Positions 1 to 8,624 of a stretch of DNA of 61,784 nt are shown piece by piece. Each line of letters begins with the position of its first letter. Within the stretch, counting starts at the first letter, position 1. Both the position numbers and the translations under genes were made by a program. The notes beneath the pieces were generated by a model. It was not told the origin of the DNA and ran no database searches. It was given only the letters and a program-made list of their open reading frames with translations. Origin of the DNA: Peptococcaceae bacterium (GTDB taxonomy: Bacteria; Bacillota; Desulfitobacteriia; Desulfitobacteriales; Syntrophobotulaceae); NCBI GenBank assembly GCA_012839895.1, contig DUML01000099.1, forward strand, positions 1-61,784. Direction: 5' to 3'.

Positions 1-99
1 CAGACATATTCGCAGCTCCTCCTGGTTTTGATTGGTGTGGTAACCTTATCTTACCAAGCAGTTGCGTTTATGTCTTTATTCATAAACACTTATTTATGA
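1..99 (+). CDS. C-terminal tail of a membrane protein (partial)
   Basis: Frame 1 is open from the window edge to a TGA at 97-99. It encodes 32 residues with a strongly hydrophobic central stretch (LLLVLIGVVTLSYQAVAF) and ends a few residues later. That is what the last transmembrane helix of a permease or other polytopic protein looks like. The family cannot be named from so little. An inverted repeat TTCATAAA/TTTATGAA (79-86 and 93-100) overlaps the stop codon and could help end transcription, although no T-run follows. Moderate to low confidence. Confidence 0.4.
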   Translation, partial: QTYSQLLLVLIGVVTLSYQAVAFMSLFINTYL

Positions 100-214
100 A
101 TTTGCGAAATTAATGATACCTTATCTACATCTGAAAATACAAATTCAAATACTTAAAACATAGAGACAGGCTAATACAGGCTAATAATGTATTTAGTTTA
201 AAGGAGGGCTATTG

Positions 215-1402
215 ATGAATCCAAGAAAAACTTTTGTATTAAGTAGAATCTTAGTATTTCTAGGTTTAATTTCCTGTCTCTTTTTACTGGCACCTACCAA
301 ACAAGCCAATGCAGATCAAGGATTGGTTCTCTCAACCAGATACCCCGGGATCAGTGCATCTCCAGGCGAAACTATCACTTTCCCTTTAGAAATCATGAAT
401 AACACCAGCCTTAGCCAAGTTGTAAATTTAAATGTTATGACTCAACCAAAGGATTGGAAAACTTCTCTGAAAGGCGGAGGCCGGGCTATCCATCAGGCTT
501 TTGTGAGCAGCCAGAATTCCGCTTCAGTTGATTTGTTAGTAAGTATCCCTGATGAAGCTCAAATAGGAGAATATTCCCTGCGCGTCTCCGCAACCAGTGA
601 AAACGGTAATTTGCAGGATTTCCTGACCTTAAGAATAAAAGTAGCGGAAGGCGAAGTAGGCGCAGATAAACTCACTGCTAAATACTCTGAACTTAAAGGT
701 CCCAGTGATGCCACCTTTACTTTTAAAGTTGACCTTGTGAACAACGGCAGTAATGAACAATTATATAGCCTTGGCGCCCAAAGCCCTGAAGGCTGGCAAG
801 TAAGCTTTACACCCTCTTACGAGAACCAGCAGGTGGCCAGCATTGGAGTTAAACCTGGCGAAACTAAAAGCCTGGATGTTAAAATTACGCCTCCCGTAAG
901 TATTGAAGCCGGAGAATATATAATTCCCATTCGAGCCGCCAGCCCGGTAAACACTGTAACCCAAGACCTTAAAGTTATTATTAGCGGGACTTATAAATTG
1001 CAATTTTCCACGCCGTCGGGCCGCTTGAACACGGATATAGTCGCCGGCCGGGAGAAAAAAGTTAATCTTGAAGTAAAAAATACCGGCAGCACAGACTTAA
1101 ACAATATTAGTTTTTCTTCCGCCGAACCAATTAACTGGTCTGTTACTTTCGAACCCATGGTCATCGAAAACCTTAAACCCAATGAAAGCCGTCAAGTTAC
1201 GGCAACTATTACAGCTGATAACAAAGCTATTGCCGGTGATTATCTTGTCTCTCTGACAGCCTCTTCCCCGGAAGTTAAAAGCACTGCTGATTTAAGAGTT
1301 ACGGTGAAAACTTCAACTCTTTGGGGCTTAGTCGGAGTGCTCATTGTCTTGGCAGTAATATTCGGCGTCTATAAAGCTTTCCAAAAATATGGGAGGCGGT
1401 AA
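215..1402 (+). CDS. NEW3-domain secreted protein anchored by a C-terminal helix
   Basis: The protein has about 395 residues. It starts at ATG 215, six bases after a good GGAGGG site; a TTG three bases earlier is less likely. Residues 1-34 form a signal peptide ending near the Ala-Asp after NANAD. Three consecutive beta-sandwich repeats follow (about 40-145, 150-255 and 265-365), each with the PGE / V.N.G / P..W signature of NEW3 (alpha-galactosidase-associated) domains. A single membrane helix (WGLVGVLIVLAVIFGVYKAF) and a short basic tail end the protein, so it should sit outside the cell with its C-terminus in the membrane. The gene is two bases upstream of an ABC ATPase gene, and a permease follows. 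The NEW3 protein is probably the extracytoplasmic part of this exporter-like complex. Its ligand is unknown. Confidence 0.8.
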   Translation: MNPRKTFVLSRILVFLGLISCLFLLAPTKQANADQGLVLSTRYPGISASPGETITFPLEIMNNTSLSQVVNLNVMTQPKDWKTSLKGGGRAIHQAFVSSQNSASVDLLVSIPDEAQIGEYSLRVSATSENGNLQDFLTLRIKVAEGEVGADKLTAKYSELKGPSDATFTFKVDLVNNGSNEQLYSLGAQSPEGWQVSFTPSYENQQVASIGVKPGETKSLDVKITPPVSIEAGEYIIPIRAASPVNTVTQDLKVIISGTYKLQFSTPSGRLNTDIVAGREKKVNLEVKNTGSTDLNNISFSSAEPINWSVTFEPMVIENLKPNESRQVTATITADNKAIAGDYLVSLTASSPEVKSTADLRVTVKTSTLWGLVGVLIVLAVIFGVYKAFQKYGRR

Positions 1403-1404
1403 CT

Positions 1405-2355
1405 TTGGGCCTGGAAAAAGAGTACGCCATTGAAACCATAAATTTATGTAAAAAATACGGTAACTTAGTTGCTGTGGATAACCTTAATTTACAGGTGGAA
1501 AAAGGCACTGTTTATGGCCTATTAGGGCCTAACGGTGCCGGAAAAACTACCACCATCCTCATGCTCTTGGGCTTAACGGAACCTACTTCCGGCCAAGCCA
1601 TTATTGCCGGCTATGATTCCAGCCGCAACCCTTTGCAAGTTAAATCCCTTGTAGGCTACATGCCTGATAATGTTGGTTTTTATGAAGAATTAACTGGAGA
1701 AGAAAATTTGCTTTATACTGCTGAGTTGAATGGCTTGCCGCGCTCCCTGGCTAACAAAAGAATTGCCCAAGCCTTGGAAAGGGTAGGGCTTAAGGCTGCC
1801 GGTGGGAGGAAAGTCAGCGAATATTCAAGAGGGATGCGTCAAAGACTGGGTATCGCCGATGTCCTCGTAAAGGACCCCCAAATCATCATTATGGATGAAC
1901 CTACTTTAGGAATTGACCCGAAGGGCATCCATGAACTGCTGGCTTTGATTACCAGTTTAGCCAAGGAAGACGGCCGGACTATTTTGATCTCCTCCCACCT
2001 CCTCCACCAAATTCAAAAAATCTGTGATCAGGTGGGTATTTTTGTTCAAGGTAAGCTTATCGCTTCCGGAACCCTTAAGCAGTTGGAATCTCAATTGCTG
2101 CCAAGTGATTGTCTGGAGATAGAGCTAAAAACAAGCCCTTCCGATGAAAACCTCCTTGCTCTTTGCCGGGCATTTCCCGGGATCCGGGAGCTTAAGTGGG
2201 AAAACGATTTGCTGGTCTTAACCTGCGACAGAGATTTGCGGCAGGATTTTGTACCGGCGCTAACCGCCAATGGCTACTGCCCTATTCACTTAAGTTTGAG
2301 AGGCACTTCGCTGGACAGCATTTATTTAAGGTACTTCCGAAAGGAGGAGGCTTAA
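1405..2355 (+). CDS. ABC transporter ATP-binding protein (ABC-2 type)
   Basis: The 316-residue cytoplasmic ATPase starts at TTG 1405, with GGGAGGCGG just upstream inside the end of the NEW3 gene. It carries Walker A GPNGAGKTT (about residue 40), the signature YSRGMRQRL (about 142), Walker B IIIMDEPTLG (about 162) and the switch histidine in ISSHLLHQ. The C-terminal 90 residues are the extra domain typical of CcmA/NatA-like ABC-2 ATPases. It abuts the permease gene with no gap and should energise that permease, together with the upstream NEW3 protein. The cargo (drug, polysaccharide, sodium or peptide) cannot be told from sequence. Confidence 0.88.
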   Translation: MGLEKEYAIETINLCKKYGNLVAVDNLNLQVEKGTVYGLLGPNGAGKTTTILMLLGLTEPTSGQAIIAGYDSSRNPLQVKSLVGYMPDNVGFYEELTGEENLLYTAELNGLPRSLANKRIAQALERVGLKAAGGRKVSEYSRGMRQRLGIADVLVKDPQIIIMDEPTLGIDPKGIHELLALITSLAKEDGRTILISSHLLHQIQKICDQVGIFVQGKLIASGTLKQLESQLLPSDCLEIELKTSPSDENLLALCRAFPGIRELKWENDLLVLTCDRDLRQDFVPALTANGYCPIHLSLRGTSLDSIYLRYFRKEEA

Positions 2356-3363
2356 TTGGTAAAAACAATAAAACTGCCAAGCCCTAAATTCAGGCTCCAC
2401 CTGAACAAACTTCAACTGGCAAATAGAGGCTTTTGGGCGGTAGTCAAAAAAGAGGTCGGCGACCATCTAAGCGGGAAGCGCTTTCTGATCCTTTCTCTCA
2501 TAGTCCTGGTGACCTGCCTGGGAGCCCTCTATGTCGCTGCCAGCACGATTCGTTCCAATGTCAGCCAGGATGAGCTAGATTTTGTTTTCCTAAGATTATA
2601 TACTACCGCCGGCTCTTCCATGCCGTTTTCTTTTCTTTCCTTTATCGCTTTTATGGGGCCCCTAATAGGTTTGATTTTAGGCTTTGATGCCATTAACGGA
2701 GAAAGAGACAGGCGCACCCTAAGCAGAGTGCTTTCTCAGCCTATTTACCGGGATGCCCTGATTAATGGCAAATTTGTAGCCGGGGTAATAGTGATAGCAA
2801 TGGTGATTTACGGCTTAGGGTTTTTAGTGGCAGGGCTAGGTTTAATCTTAACCGGTGTCCCCCCGACATTGGATGAATTGCTGCGGCTTTTAATTTATTT
2901 GACTTTGAGCGTTATTTATATTTCTTTCTGGCTGGCGCTGGCAATTCTCTGCTCGTTATTGTTCCGGCAAACTTCAACCTCAGCCTTAGCCGGGATAGCT
3001 ATTTGGCTCTTTTTAGGGGTCTTCTTTGGCCTCCTGGCAGGCATAATTGCAGACGGCCTCTATCCGGTGACGGATAGTTCCACTGCGGAACAAATTATAG
3101 CCAACGATAAAGCCGAAAGACTTTTAAGCAGGGTCTCACCTACTTTTCTTTATAACGAAGCCGTATCTACCATTATGAACCCTTCAATCCGAACCCTCGG
3201 CCTGGTTTTAATCCAACAGACTTACGGAGCCATTAAAGGCACCCTTTCTTTAGGTCAGAGCCTCCTTCTAATTTGGCCTCATGTGGTGGGTTTAATCGCC
3301 GCAACATTAATCTGCTTCGCCCTGGCGTATATTAGTTTTATGAAGCAAGAGATTAGAGCCTAA
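2356..3363 (+). CDS. ABC-2 type permease (NatB/NosY-like)
   Basis: The 335-residue membrane protein starts at a TTG directly after the stop of the ATPase gene, with AAAGGAGGAGG in the end of that gene. A cytoplasmic N-terminal segment (about 1-40, ending in VVKKEVGDHLSGKRF) is typical of NosY/NatB-like ABC-2 permeases. Six hydrophobic segments follow, with an extracytoplasmic loop of about 70 residues between helices 1 and 2 and another near residue 230. The motif GFDAINGERDRRTLSRVLSQP is the usual cytoplasmic coupling loop of this family. It forms the membrane channel of the three-gene NEW3-ATPase-permease operon. The substrate is unknown. Confidence 0.85.
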   Translation: MVKTIKLPSPKFRLHLNKLQLANRGFWAVVKKEVGDHLSGKRFLILSLIVLVTCLGALYVAASTIRSNVSQDELDFVFLRLYTTAGSSMPFSFLSFIAFMGPLIGLILGFDAINGERDRRTLSRVLSQPIYRDALINGKFVAGVIVIAMVIYGLGFLVAGLGLILTGVPPTLDELLRLLIYLTLSVIYISFWLALAILCSLLFRQTSTSALAGIAIWLFLGVFFGLLAGIIADGLYPVTDSSTAEQIIANDKAERLLSRVSPTFLYNEAVSTIMNPSIRTLGLVLIQQTYGAIKGTLSLGQSLLLIWPHVVGLIAATLICFALAYISFMKQEIRA

Positions 3364-3390
3364 TTAAACAGGGCTATTGCCAAACGAAAA

Positions 3391-3437
3391 TGTACTGACC
3401 CCCAATTGTTAGATTCTAACTTACGGGGGTCAGTGCA
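3391..3437. repeat. 47-bp palindrome resembling two joined IS3-type ends
   Basis: TGTACTGACCCCC is followed by AATTGTTAGA, and the mirror image (TCTAAC, then GGGGGTCAGTGCA) comes straight after with almost no spacer. TGxACTGACCCCC followed by GTTAGA is the layout of IS3/IS150-group terminal inverted repeats. The sequence therefore looks like left and right ends with no transposase between them. It lies between convergent genes and the strong hairpin could also act as a terminator. The IS assignment is from memory of the family ends. Confidence 0.5.
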
Positions 3438-3519
3438 ACGGTCCCAAGTTTAGCGGCAACTGCCATTTTTATTCATTCTTTATATTTGATATTAGCGAGA
3501 AATTTCTTCTTTTTATCCT

Positions 3520-5196
3520 TTAGAAGAGCCCGGAAATCTTCCCTGTGCTGTCAACGTCAATATTTTCAGCAGCGGGCACTTTCGGCAAACCAGGCATGGT
3601 CATTATATCCCCGGTCAAAGCAACGGCAAAACCCGCTCCCGCGGCTATTTTGACGTTGCGGATGGAAATTTTGAAGCCTGTAGGCCTTCCCAGTTTCTTG
3701 GGGTCGTCCGACAGGGAATACTGGGTTTTAGCCATACAAACCGGGACATCCCCGTAACCGATCTTTTCAATTTGCTCAATATCTGCGGAACTGGAACCGA
3801 TAAAGTCCACCCCGTCCGCCCCATATATTTTAGTGGCAAGCTGGGTGATTTTTTCTTTAAGCCCCAAGTTAAGATCATAAGCAAAATTAAACTTTTTAGG
3901 TTCTTCCATACATTTAATAACTTCCGTCGCTAAGGCTACTCCTCCCTTGCCGCCTTTTTCCCAGACTTCGGACAAGGCCACCCGGACGCCAAGCCTCCGG
4001 CATTCTTCTTTGATAACATCAAGTTCAGCTTGACTGTCGGTCGGGAAACGGTTAATAGCGACAACAGCCGGCAGGCCAAAATGGACGGTAATATTCTCGA
4101 TATGCTTCAAAAGGTTGGGAAGGCCCTTTTTCAGGGCAGCCACGTTTTCCTGGCATAAATCGGCTTTAGCTACCCCGCCATGGGATTTTAAAGCCCGGAC
4201 CGTGGCTACAATTACAACGGCATCAGGCCTTAAGCCGCTTAACCGGCATTTAATATCCAGGAATTTTTCCGCACCTAAGTCGGCACCGAAGCCGGCCTCG
4301 GTAACTACATAGTCTCCAAGTTTCAAAGCCATCTTAGTTGCTATCAGACTGCTGCAGCCGTGAGCAATATTGGCGAATGGCCCGCCATGAATAAAGGCAG
4401 GCGTATGTTCCAAAGTTTGGACAAGATTAGGTTTTAAAGCGTCTTTTAACAGGGCGGCAACAGCCCCCTGGCACTTAAGTTGACCGGCTGTCACCGGCTC
4501 CCCTTTACGGTTATAGGCAACAATTATTCTTGCCACCCGCCTTTTTAAATCCTCAAGGTCATCGGCAAGACAGAGAATAGCCATTATTTCGGAAGCAACT
4601 GTGATATCAAAACCGTCTTCCCGGGGTGTTCCATTGACCTTGCCTCCCAAACCGCTGACAATAAACCTTAACTGCCGGTCATTCATGTCCAGGCACCTTT
4701 TCCAGACAATTCTCCGGACATCGATATCCAGTTCATTGCCTTGTTGGATATGATTATCCAACATAGCGGCAATAAGATTATTGGCGGCCCCAATAGCATG
4801 AAAATCGCCGGTAAAATGCAGGTTGATATCTTCCATCGGCACTACTTGGGCATAACCGCCCCCTGCTGCCCCTCCCTTTATGCCGAAAACCGGGCCCAAG
4901 GAGGGTTCACGCAAAGCAATAATTGTCTTATGCCCCAAATAGTGCAAAGCGTCCCCTAATCCTACCGAAACAGTGGTTTTCCCTTCTCCGGCAGGGGTAG
5001 GATTAATGGCTGTGACCAAAATTAATTTACCGTTAGGTGCATCTACTTTAGTCCTTAATAGATTGTAATCAACTTTAGCTTTATACTTGCCATAAGATTC
5101 GATATAGTCTTCAGGAATGTCCAGTTTTTCTGCAATCTCTAAAATAGGTTTTAGTCTTGCTGCTTGAGCGATTTCCAAATCACTTTTAAATGCCAC
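3520..5196 (-). CDS. fhs: Formate--tetrahydrofolate ligase
   Basis: This cytoplasmic enzyme joins formate to THF with ATP to give 10-formyl-THF, the entry of the methyl branch of the Wood-Ljungdahl pathway. The P-loop TPAGEGKTT (about residue 60), [34 protein letters not shown] and the final ISGLF are hallmarks of the family. From GTG 5196 it is 558 residues, the usual length, and begins [12 protein letters not shown] like its relatives. A second start at GTG 5247 adds 17 residues with no family equivalent, but it has the better ribosome site (AAGGAG within the end of metF). The two genes are likely translationally coupled and the real start is open between these two. It is last in the minus-strand C1 operon. 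Confidence 0.96.
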   Translation of the reverse strand: MAFKSDLEIAQAARLKPILEIAEKLDIPEDYIESYGKYKAKVDYNLLRTKVDAPNGKLILVTAINPTPAGEGKTTVSVGLGDALHYLGHKTIIALREPSLGPVFGIKGGAAGGGYAQVVPMEDINLHFTGDFHAIGAANNLIAAMLDNHIQQGNELDIDVRRIVWKRCLDMNDRQLRFIVSGLGGKVNGTPREDGFDITVASEIMAILCLADDLEDLKRRVARIIVAYNRKGEPVTAGQLKCQGAVAALLKDALKPNLVQTLEHTPAFIHGGPFANIAHGCSSLIATKMALKLGDYVVTEAGFGADLGAEKFLDIKCRLSGLRPDAVVIVATVRALKSHGGVAKADLCQENVAALKKGLPNLLKHIENITVHFGLPAVVAINRFPTDSQAELDVIKEECRRLGVRVALSEVWEKGGKGGVALATEVIKCMEEPKKFNFAYDLNLGLKEKITQLATKIYGADGVDFIGSSSADIEQIEKIGYGDVPVCMAKTQYSLSDDPKKLGRPTGFKISIRNVKIAAGAGFAVALTGDIMTMPGLPKVPAAENIDVDSTGKISGLF

Positions 5197-5248
5197 TCTC
5201 TTCCTCTCCCTTGCCGTTTTTTGTTGTCTATGAATCTGGCAGTACACC

Positions 5249-6808
5249 TTAATCTCCTTTTTTCTTGGGGTGGCTGATTTTTAATCTTTCGGCCGAATGG
5301 TCTTTGCCCAGATAAAAATTCAACCATGAAGATGTATTTTTCAGCTTCCAGTTACAGGGGTTTACCTGGTAGGAATTTAAATTTTCTTCTTCCCGATACT
5401 TTTTCAAGTTAGCAAAGGCTCTGACCCAGATACATTTTTTTTGACCCGGATATACTTCGCACCAGCCGTAATAACTTCCCCCGCAAGGGCCGTTTCTTTG
5501 GTTTTTCGGGCAATCACCCATTGGGCAAACATACGCCGTATCGATCAAAGCGCAGTCTCCACAATCCTGGCAGTTATATAAGGCAGCCTTCAGGCTATGC
5601 TCCAGAGCGTGAAACCCCTTTTCCAGCCGGGTGCCTTCAATTTTGGCGGAAAGGCTGCGCATTGCCGGGAACAGGTTCTTCTCCGGAACAAAAAATAACT
5701 TGTGAAATCTCCGGGAAATCTTATACCTTAGCTCTTGCTTTGTATCGTCTTTTGCCGGTGGAGGAGCCATTTCTTCCTTATTCAGGCCGGTTTTTTCGTC
5801 CGGGGCAAAAAGGTAATAGCCTTGGTCCTGGGGATAAACAAATTCCCTGATAAGCTCCTGCCAATTAGCTAAATACTCTTCACCCCTATTTATTATATAG
5901 GCGACCTGTTCATAGGCAACATCCAGCCCGCCGATATGAACTCCTTGATAACCCATCCTTTTCAAAACAGCATAAAGCTTGGCTGCCCGCTCCAATCTTT
6001 TTTGGGCGCCTTTATCAGCACTTGCCCTTTCCAGTTCGACCTCGGCCAGGAGCTTATCCGTAACCACACAGCCGGGGAATTTTTGTTGGTTCATGAGCTT
6101 AGCAGCCTGGTAAGTTAAAAGAAAAATATTGCCGAAAAGCGGAATTTGCCAATTATTTTGCCGAGCAACGAGGAGTAATTCATGATATTTGCGGGCATCA
6201 TAGCCTACCTGGGAAACAATAAATTCAGCCCCGTTAGCAATTTTCTTTCTAAGCTTTGAATACTGAAGTTTAACTTCTGCTTCAGTGGCTTTAAAAGGCG
6301 ATACTACAGCACCGACACAAAAATTAGCCGGTTGAAAAACAGTTTGCTTCGAAGACGGGGCCTCCAAACCACGCTTCATTGCAGTTATTAATTGCAAGAG
6401 CTGGGTAGAATCAAGGTCAAAAACCGGCTTCGGGGTTCCCCAGCTGCCTTCAACCACATAATCGCCGGTAAGAACTAATATATTATGTAAACCTAAACGC
6501 TCCAAGGCATATAACTGGCTTTCCAGCTGAGAGCGGTTCTTATCTTTACAGGTTAAATGAATAATAGTTTCCAGGCCCATATCGGCAATTTCCTTGCCGA
6601 TTACTTCCGGTTTAATGCCTATGTGTCCCCCGGGGTTATCAGTTAAACTGACGGCATGAACAAGATTGCCCTTGGCGGCCTGCTCAGCCAGTTTCAGAAC
6701 CTTTTCCTGACATGGTTCCCAAGCTCCCCGCCCGGGTACAAGTTCCCAAGTTACGATAAACTCTTTGGCTTGCAACCGCTCTTTTAGTGTTTTTCGTGTT
6801 TTTCCCAA
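5249..6808 (-). CDS. metF: Methylenetetrahydrofolate reductase fused to a MetV-type Cys-rich domain
   Basis: The protein has 519 residues and starts at TTG 6808 after GAGGTG. Residues about 1-310 are the MetF TIM barrel, which reduces methylene-THF to methyl-THF ([31 protein letters not shown]-like segment, LVLTGDY). After a linker, residues about 410-470 form a Cys-rich tail with [29 protein letters not shown] and C-I-W. This is the MTHFR C-terminal/MetV-type metal-binding domain. In some acetogens MetV is a separate subunit; here it is fused. It probably lets the enzyme take electrons from partners other than NADH, but the electron donor is not shown. The downstream fhs start overlaps its end. 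Confidence 0.92.
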   Translation of the reverse strand: MGKTRKTLKERLQAKEFIVTWELVPGRGAWEPCQEKVLKLAEQAAKGNLVHAVSLTDNPGGHIGIKPEVIGKEIADMGLETIIHLTCKDKNRSQLESQLYALERLGLHNILVLTGDYVVEGSWGTPKPVFDLDSTQLLQLITAMKRGLEAPSSKQTVFQPANFCVGAVVSPFKATEAEVKLQYSKLRKKIANGAEFIVSQVGYDARKYHELLLVARQNNWQIPLFGNIFLLTYQAAKLMNQQKFPGCVVTDKLLAEVELERASADKGAQKRLERAAKLYAVLKRMGYQGVHIGGLDVAYEQVAYIINRGEEYLANWQELIREFVYPQDQGYYLFAPDEKTGLNKEEMAPPPAKDDTKQELRYKISRRFHKLFFVPEKNLFPAMRSLSAKIEGTRLEKGFHALEHSLKAALYNCQDCGDCALIDTAYVCPMGDCPKNQRNGPCGGSYYGWCEVYPGQKKCIWVRAFANLKKYREEENLNSYQVNPCNWKLKNTSSWLNFYLGKDHSAERLKISHPKKKGD

Positions 6809-6979
6809 CCCTGAACACCTCTATTTACCCTCAAAGAGTTTGTCTTTCTTAAAGAGCTTGGTAATTCTATTTTAGGTATAAACAAGTTATTATAATAACA
6901 TCCTAGCCCAAAGAGGTCAAATTTAGAGATTAGCTTTTACAGATATAGCTTTGCTTATTAAGATTTACAGATTTGCCGT

Positions 6980-7681
6980 TTACATGTTTAGCCTGTTGCA
7001 ACTATCCCCGGTTCCGCTTATCTTCGGATAAAAATCACTCAAATCAACTTTCCCGCCTTTTGGCACTATTACAAAATCCCTCGACTCTGAACCGCAAACC
7101 AATTTCTTCAATAAAGAACAGTTCCCTTCCTCTACAATGAACTCCAGACCCGCTGCTACAGCAAACTCCTCGGATCTTTTCAGAAGCTCTTTTAATTCTT
7201 CTTCCCCGGAAACAGCGGAATCAATGTAGAGGAGAAAACGGTACTCCTTAAGCATAGCCTTGATAATTCTTTTCGCTCTCTGCTCTCCGTAACGCCTCTG
7301 CAAACGATCCAGTTCGGCAGTTATTCCTTTGGGACTCTTTAGCCAGCCTTTGCTTAAGAAATAAGTTCTGCTTCTGCGGACAAATTTTTTGTCGCCGGCA
7401 CTTAATAAAATCTCAATACAGTCCTCGGTCCGGGGGATAATCAATTGGGCGGTGGAAGCAATTAAACCGGCAGTAGCATTACCGCAACAGCCGTAGCCTA
7501 AAAGGATGGCCTCATAGCCATTCAGGCTGTCAATTTCCAATTGCAACTTAGTCCGCAATTGTTCAGGATTATTATGGTACTCCGAAGGAACCCAAACCAC
7601 AGGATAGGACAGGCCTTTTTCCTTCAAAATTTTAGATAATTCATCTTTTAAAACTTCACAGCAGATTATGGCTTTTTTCAT
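6980..7681 (-). CDS. DUF1638 domain protein
   Basis: The 233-residue protein belongs to the DUF1638 family, as shown by the N-terminal KKAIICCEVLKDEL, LLGYGCCGNATAGL (about 80) and IPRTEDCIEILLS (about 100), with conserved Cys residues that look like ligands. The family is usually found beside corrinoid proteins and pterin-dependent methyltransferases of methylotrophic anaerobes, and its biochemical role is unknown. Here the gene follows a stub of exactly such a methyltransferase by 15 bases and precedes metF and fhs. A role in one-carbon or corrinoid handling is therefore likely by context. The final 30 residues (after VCGSESRDFV) are more variable. Confidence 0.8.
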   Translation of the reverse strand: MKKAIICCEVLKDELSKILKEKGLSYPVVWVPSEYHNNPEQLRTKLQLEIDSLNGYEAILLGYGCCGNATAGLIASTAQLIIPRTEDCIEILLSAGDKKFVRRSRTYFLSKGWLKSPKGITAELDRLQRRYGEQRAKRIIKAMLKEYRFLLYIDSAVSGEEELKELLKRSEEFAVAAGLEFIVEEGNCSLLKKLVCGSESRDFVIVPKGGKVDLSDFYPKISGTGDSCNRLNM

Positions 7682-7696
7682 GCGATTAATCCATTC

Positions 7697-7807
7697 CTAT
7701 TTTCCTTCTTGCAAACTGCTCATTCTGATAAAGTCAGCATCTCTCTCCTCAATAGCTTTCTTAACGGATGGGATAGTCCCATTAATTTTTTCACCAATAA
7801 TAATCAC
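7697..7807 (-). pseudogene. N-terminal stub of a pterin-binding (DHPS/MtrH/MtgA-like) methyltransferase
   Basis: This short frame starts at GTG 7807 with GGAGGG seven bases upstream. It encodes 36 residues beginning V-IIIGEKINGTIPSVKKAIEE and ending at TAG 7697. IIIGEKINGTIPSV..AI..RDA.FI is the start of methyl-THF:corrinoid methyltransferases of the dihydropteroate synthase fold, which are normally about 260-290 residues. Homology ends after DADFIR and eight unrelated residues follow. It lies directly behind two operator-like repeats and 15 bases before DUF1638. It is either a deletion remnant or a short leader peptide kept for translational coupling. Confidence 0.7.
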
Positions 7808-7819
7808 TCTTTTCCCTCC

Positions 7820-7858
7820 CTAGACAAGTCTATAATATCTATTCTAGACAAGTCTATA
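7820..7858. promoter_or_regulatory. Two GntR-operator-like repeats
   Basis: CTAGACAAGTCTATA occurs twice, at 7820-7834 and 7844-7858, 24 bp apart. Each holds the inverted repeat TAGAC-AA-GTCTA. The pair sits between the end of the GntR-family gene and the ribosome site of the methyltransferase stub, so it is placed to control the stub-DUF1638-metF-fhs transcript. Sites of this form are typical for HutC-type GntR regulators. Binding is inferred. Confidence 0.65.
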
Positions 7859-7896
7859 CAACTATAAATATAAATAATAACTTTGCTTGCAACCTG

Positions 7897-8610
7897 CTAT
7901 TCCAAGGCTGAAAAAGGCGACCTGGCGTACAATTTGCAATAATCCCCTCGATAATAGGTAATTCCCAGCCCGATTGGTTCTTTTTGATAATTGAACAGTT
8001 TTTGTTCCACCACCAAAAGAGGCTGGTGGTTATAAAGGGAAAGCTGCCGAGCGATTTCATCGTCAGGCAATTGAGCGGAAATGGTCAATTCCTTCTGAAT
8101 CGCAAATAAAGAGGTATATTTGGATACCATTTCCGGGAAAGTCCCGTATTGAATCTCTTTTTCCACAACCGGCATACCTTTATAGTAAATGAGATATTTA
8201 AGGTCATAAGCTACTTTTTCACTGTTGCTGTAAAAAAGCCTTTTCACCAGGATTATTTTTCTATTGCTTGACAGGTGTAGACTATTCATCACTTCAGGAG
8301 GGGGAAGGACTATTTTTACTTCCAACAAACGGGTACGGTCAATGCGGCTGATTAAATTAACCAATTCATTGTAATAAAGTAAATATTTTTCTGAGTCCGG
8401 CTCTTTGACAAAGCTACCTTTACCGGCAATGGAAGCAATATAGCCTTCAGTGCTCAATAAAAAAAGGCTTTTCCGCACTGTCATCCGGCTGACATTATAT
8501 GTCGCACATAAAGAATTCTCGGAAGGAATAGAATCACCCGGCTTTAAGTTCCCATTTCTTATTTTTTCTTTAATCTCTTCCGCAATTTGCAAATATTTAG
8601 GCAGTTCCAT
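7897..8610 (-). CDS. GntR family regulator, HutC type (UTRA domain)
   Basis: The 237-residue cytoplasmic regulator has an N-terminal winged helix (residues 1-70: YLQIAEEIKEKIRNG, PGDSIPSENSL, YNVSRMTVRKSLFLLSTEGYI). A C-terminal UTRA effector domain (about 90-235) ends in GLGITYYRGDYCKLYARS, the usual close of HutC/FarR-like proteins. It is transcribed with the upstream trigger-factor-like gene (14-base gap). It is followed by two repeats that are good candidate operators, so it probably controls the C1 operon and responds to a small ligand. The ligand is not known. Confidence 0.88.
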   Translation of the reverse strand: MELPKYLQIAEEIKEKIRNGNLKPGDSIPSENSLCATYNVSRMTVRKSLFLLSTEGYIASIAGKGSFVKEPDSEKYLLYYNELVNLISRIDRTRLLEVKIVLPPPEVMNSLHLSSNRKIILVKRLFYSNSEKVAYDLKYLIYYKGMPVVEKEIQYGTFPEMVSKYTSLFAIQKELTISAQLPDDEIARQLSLYNHQPLLVVEQKLFNYQKEPIGLGITYYRGDYCKLYARSPFSALE

Positions 8611-8624
8611 ACAGGTTATTGCTC

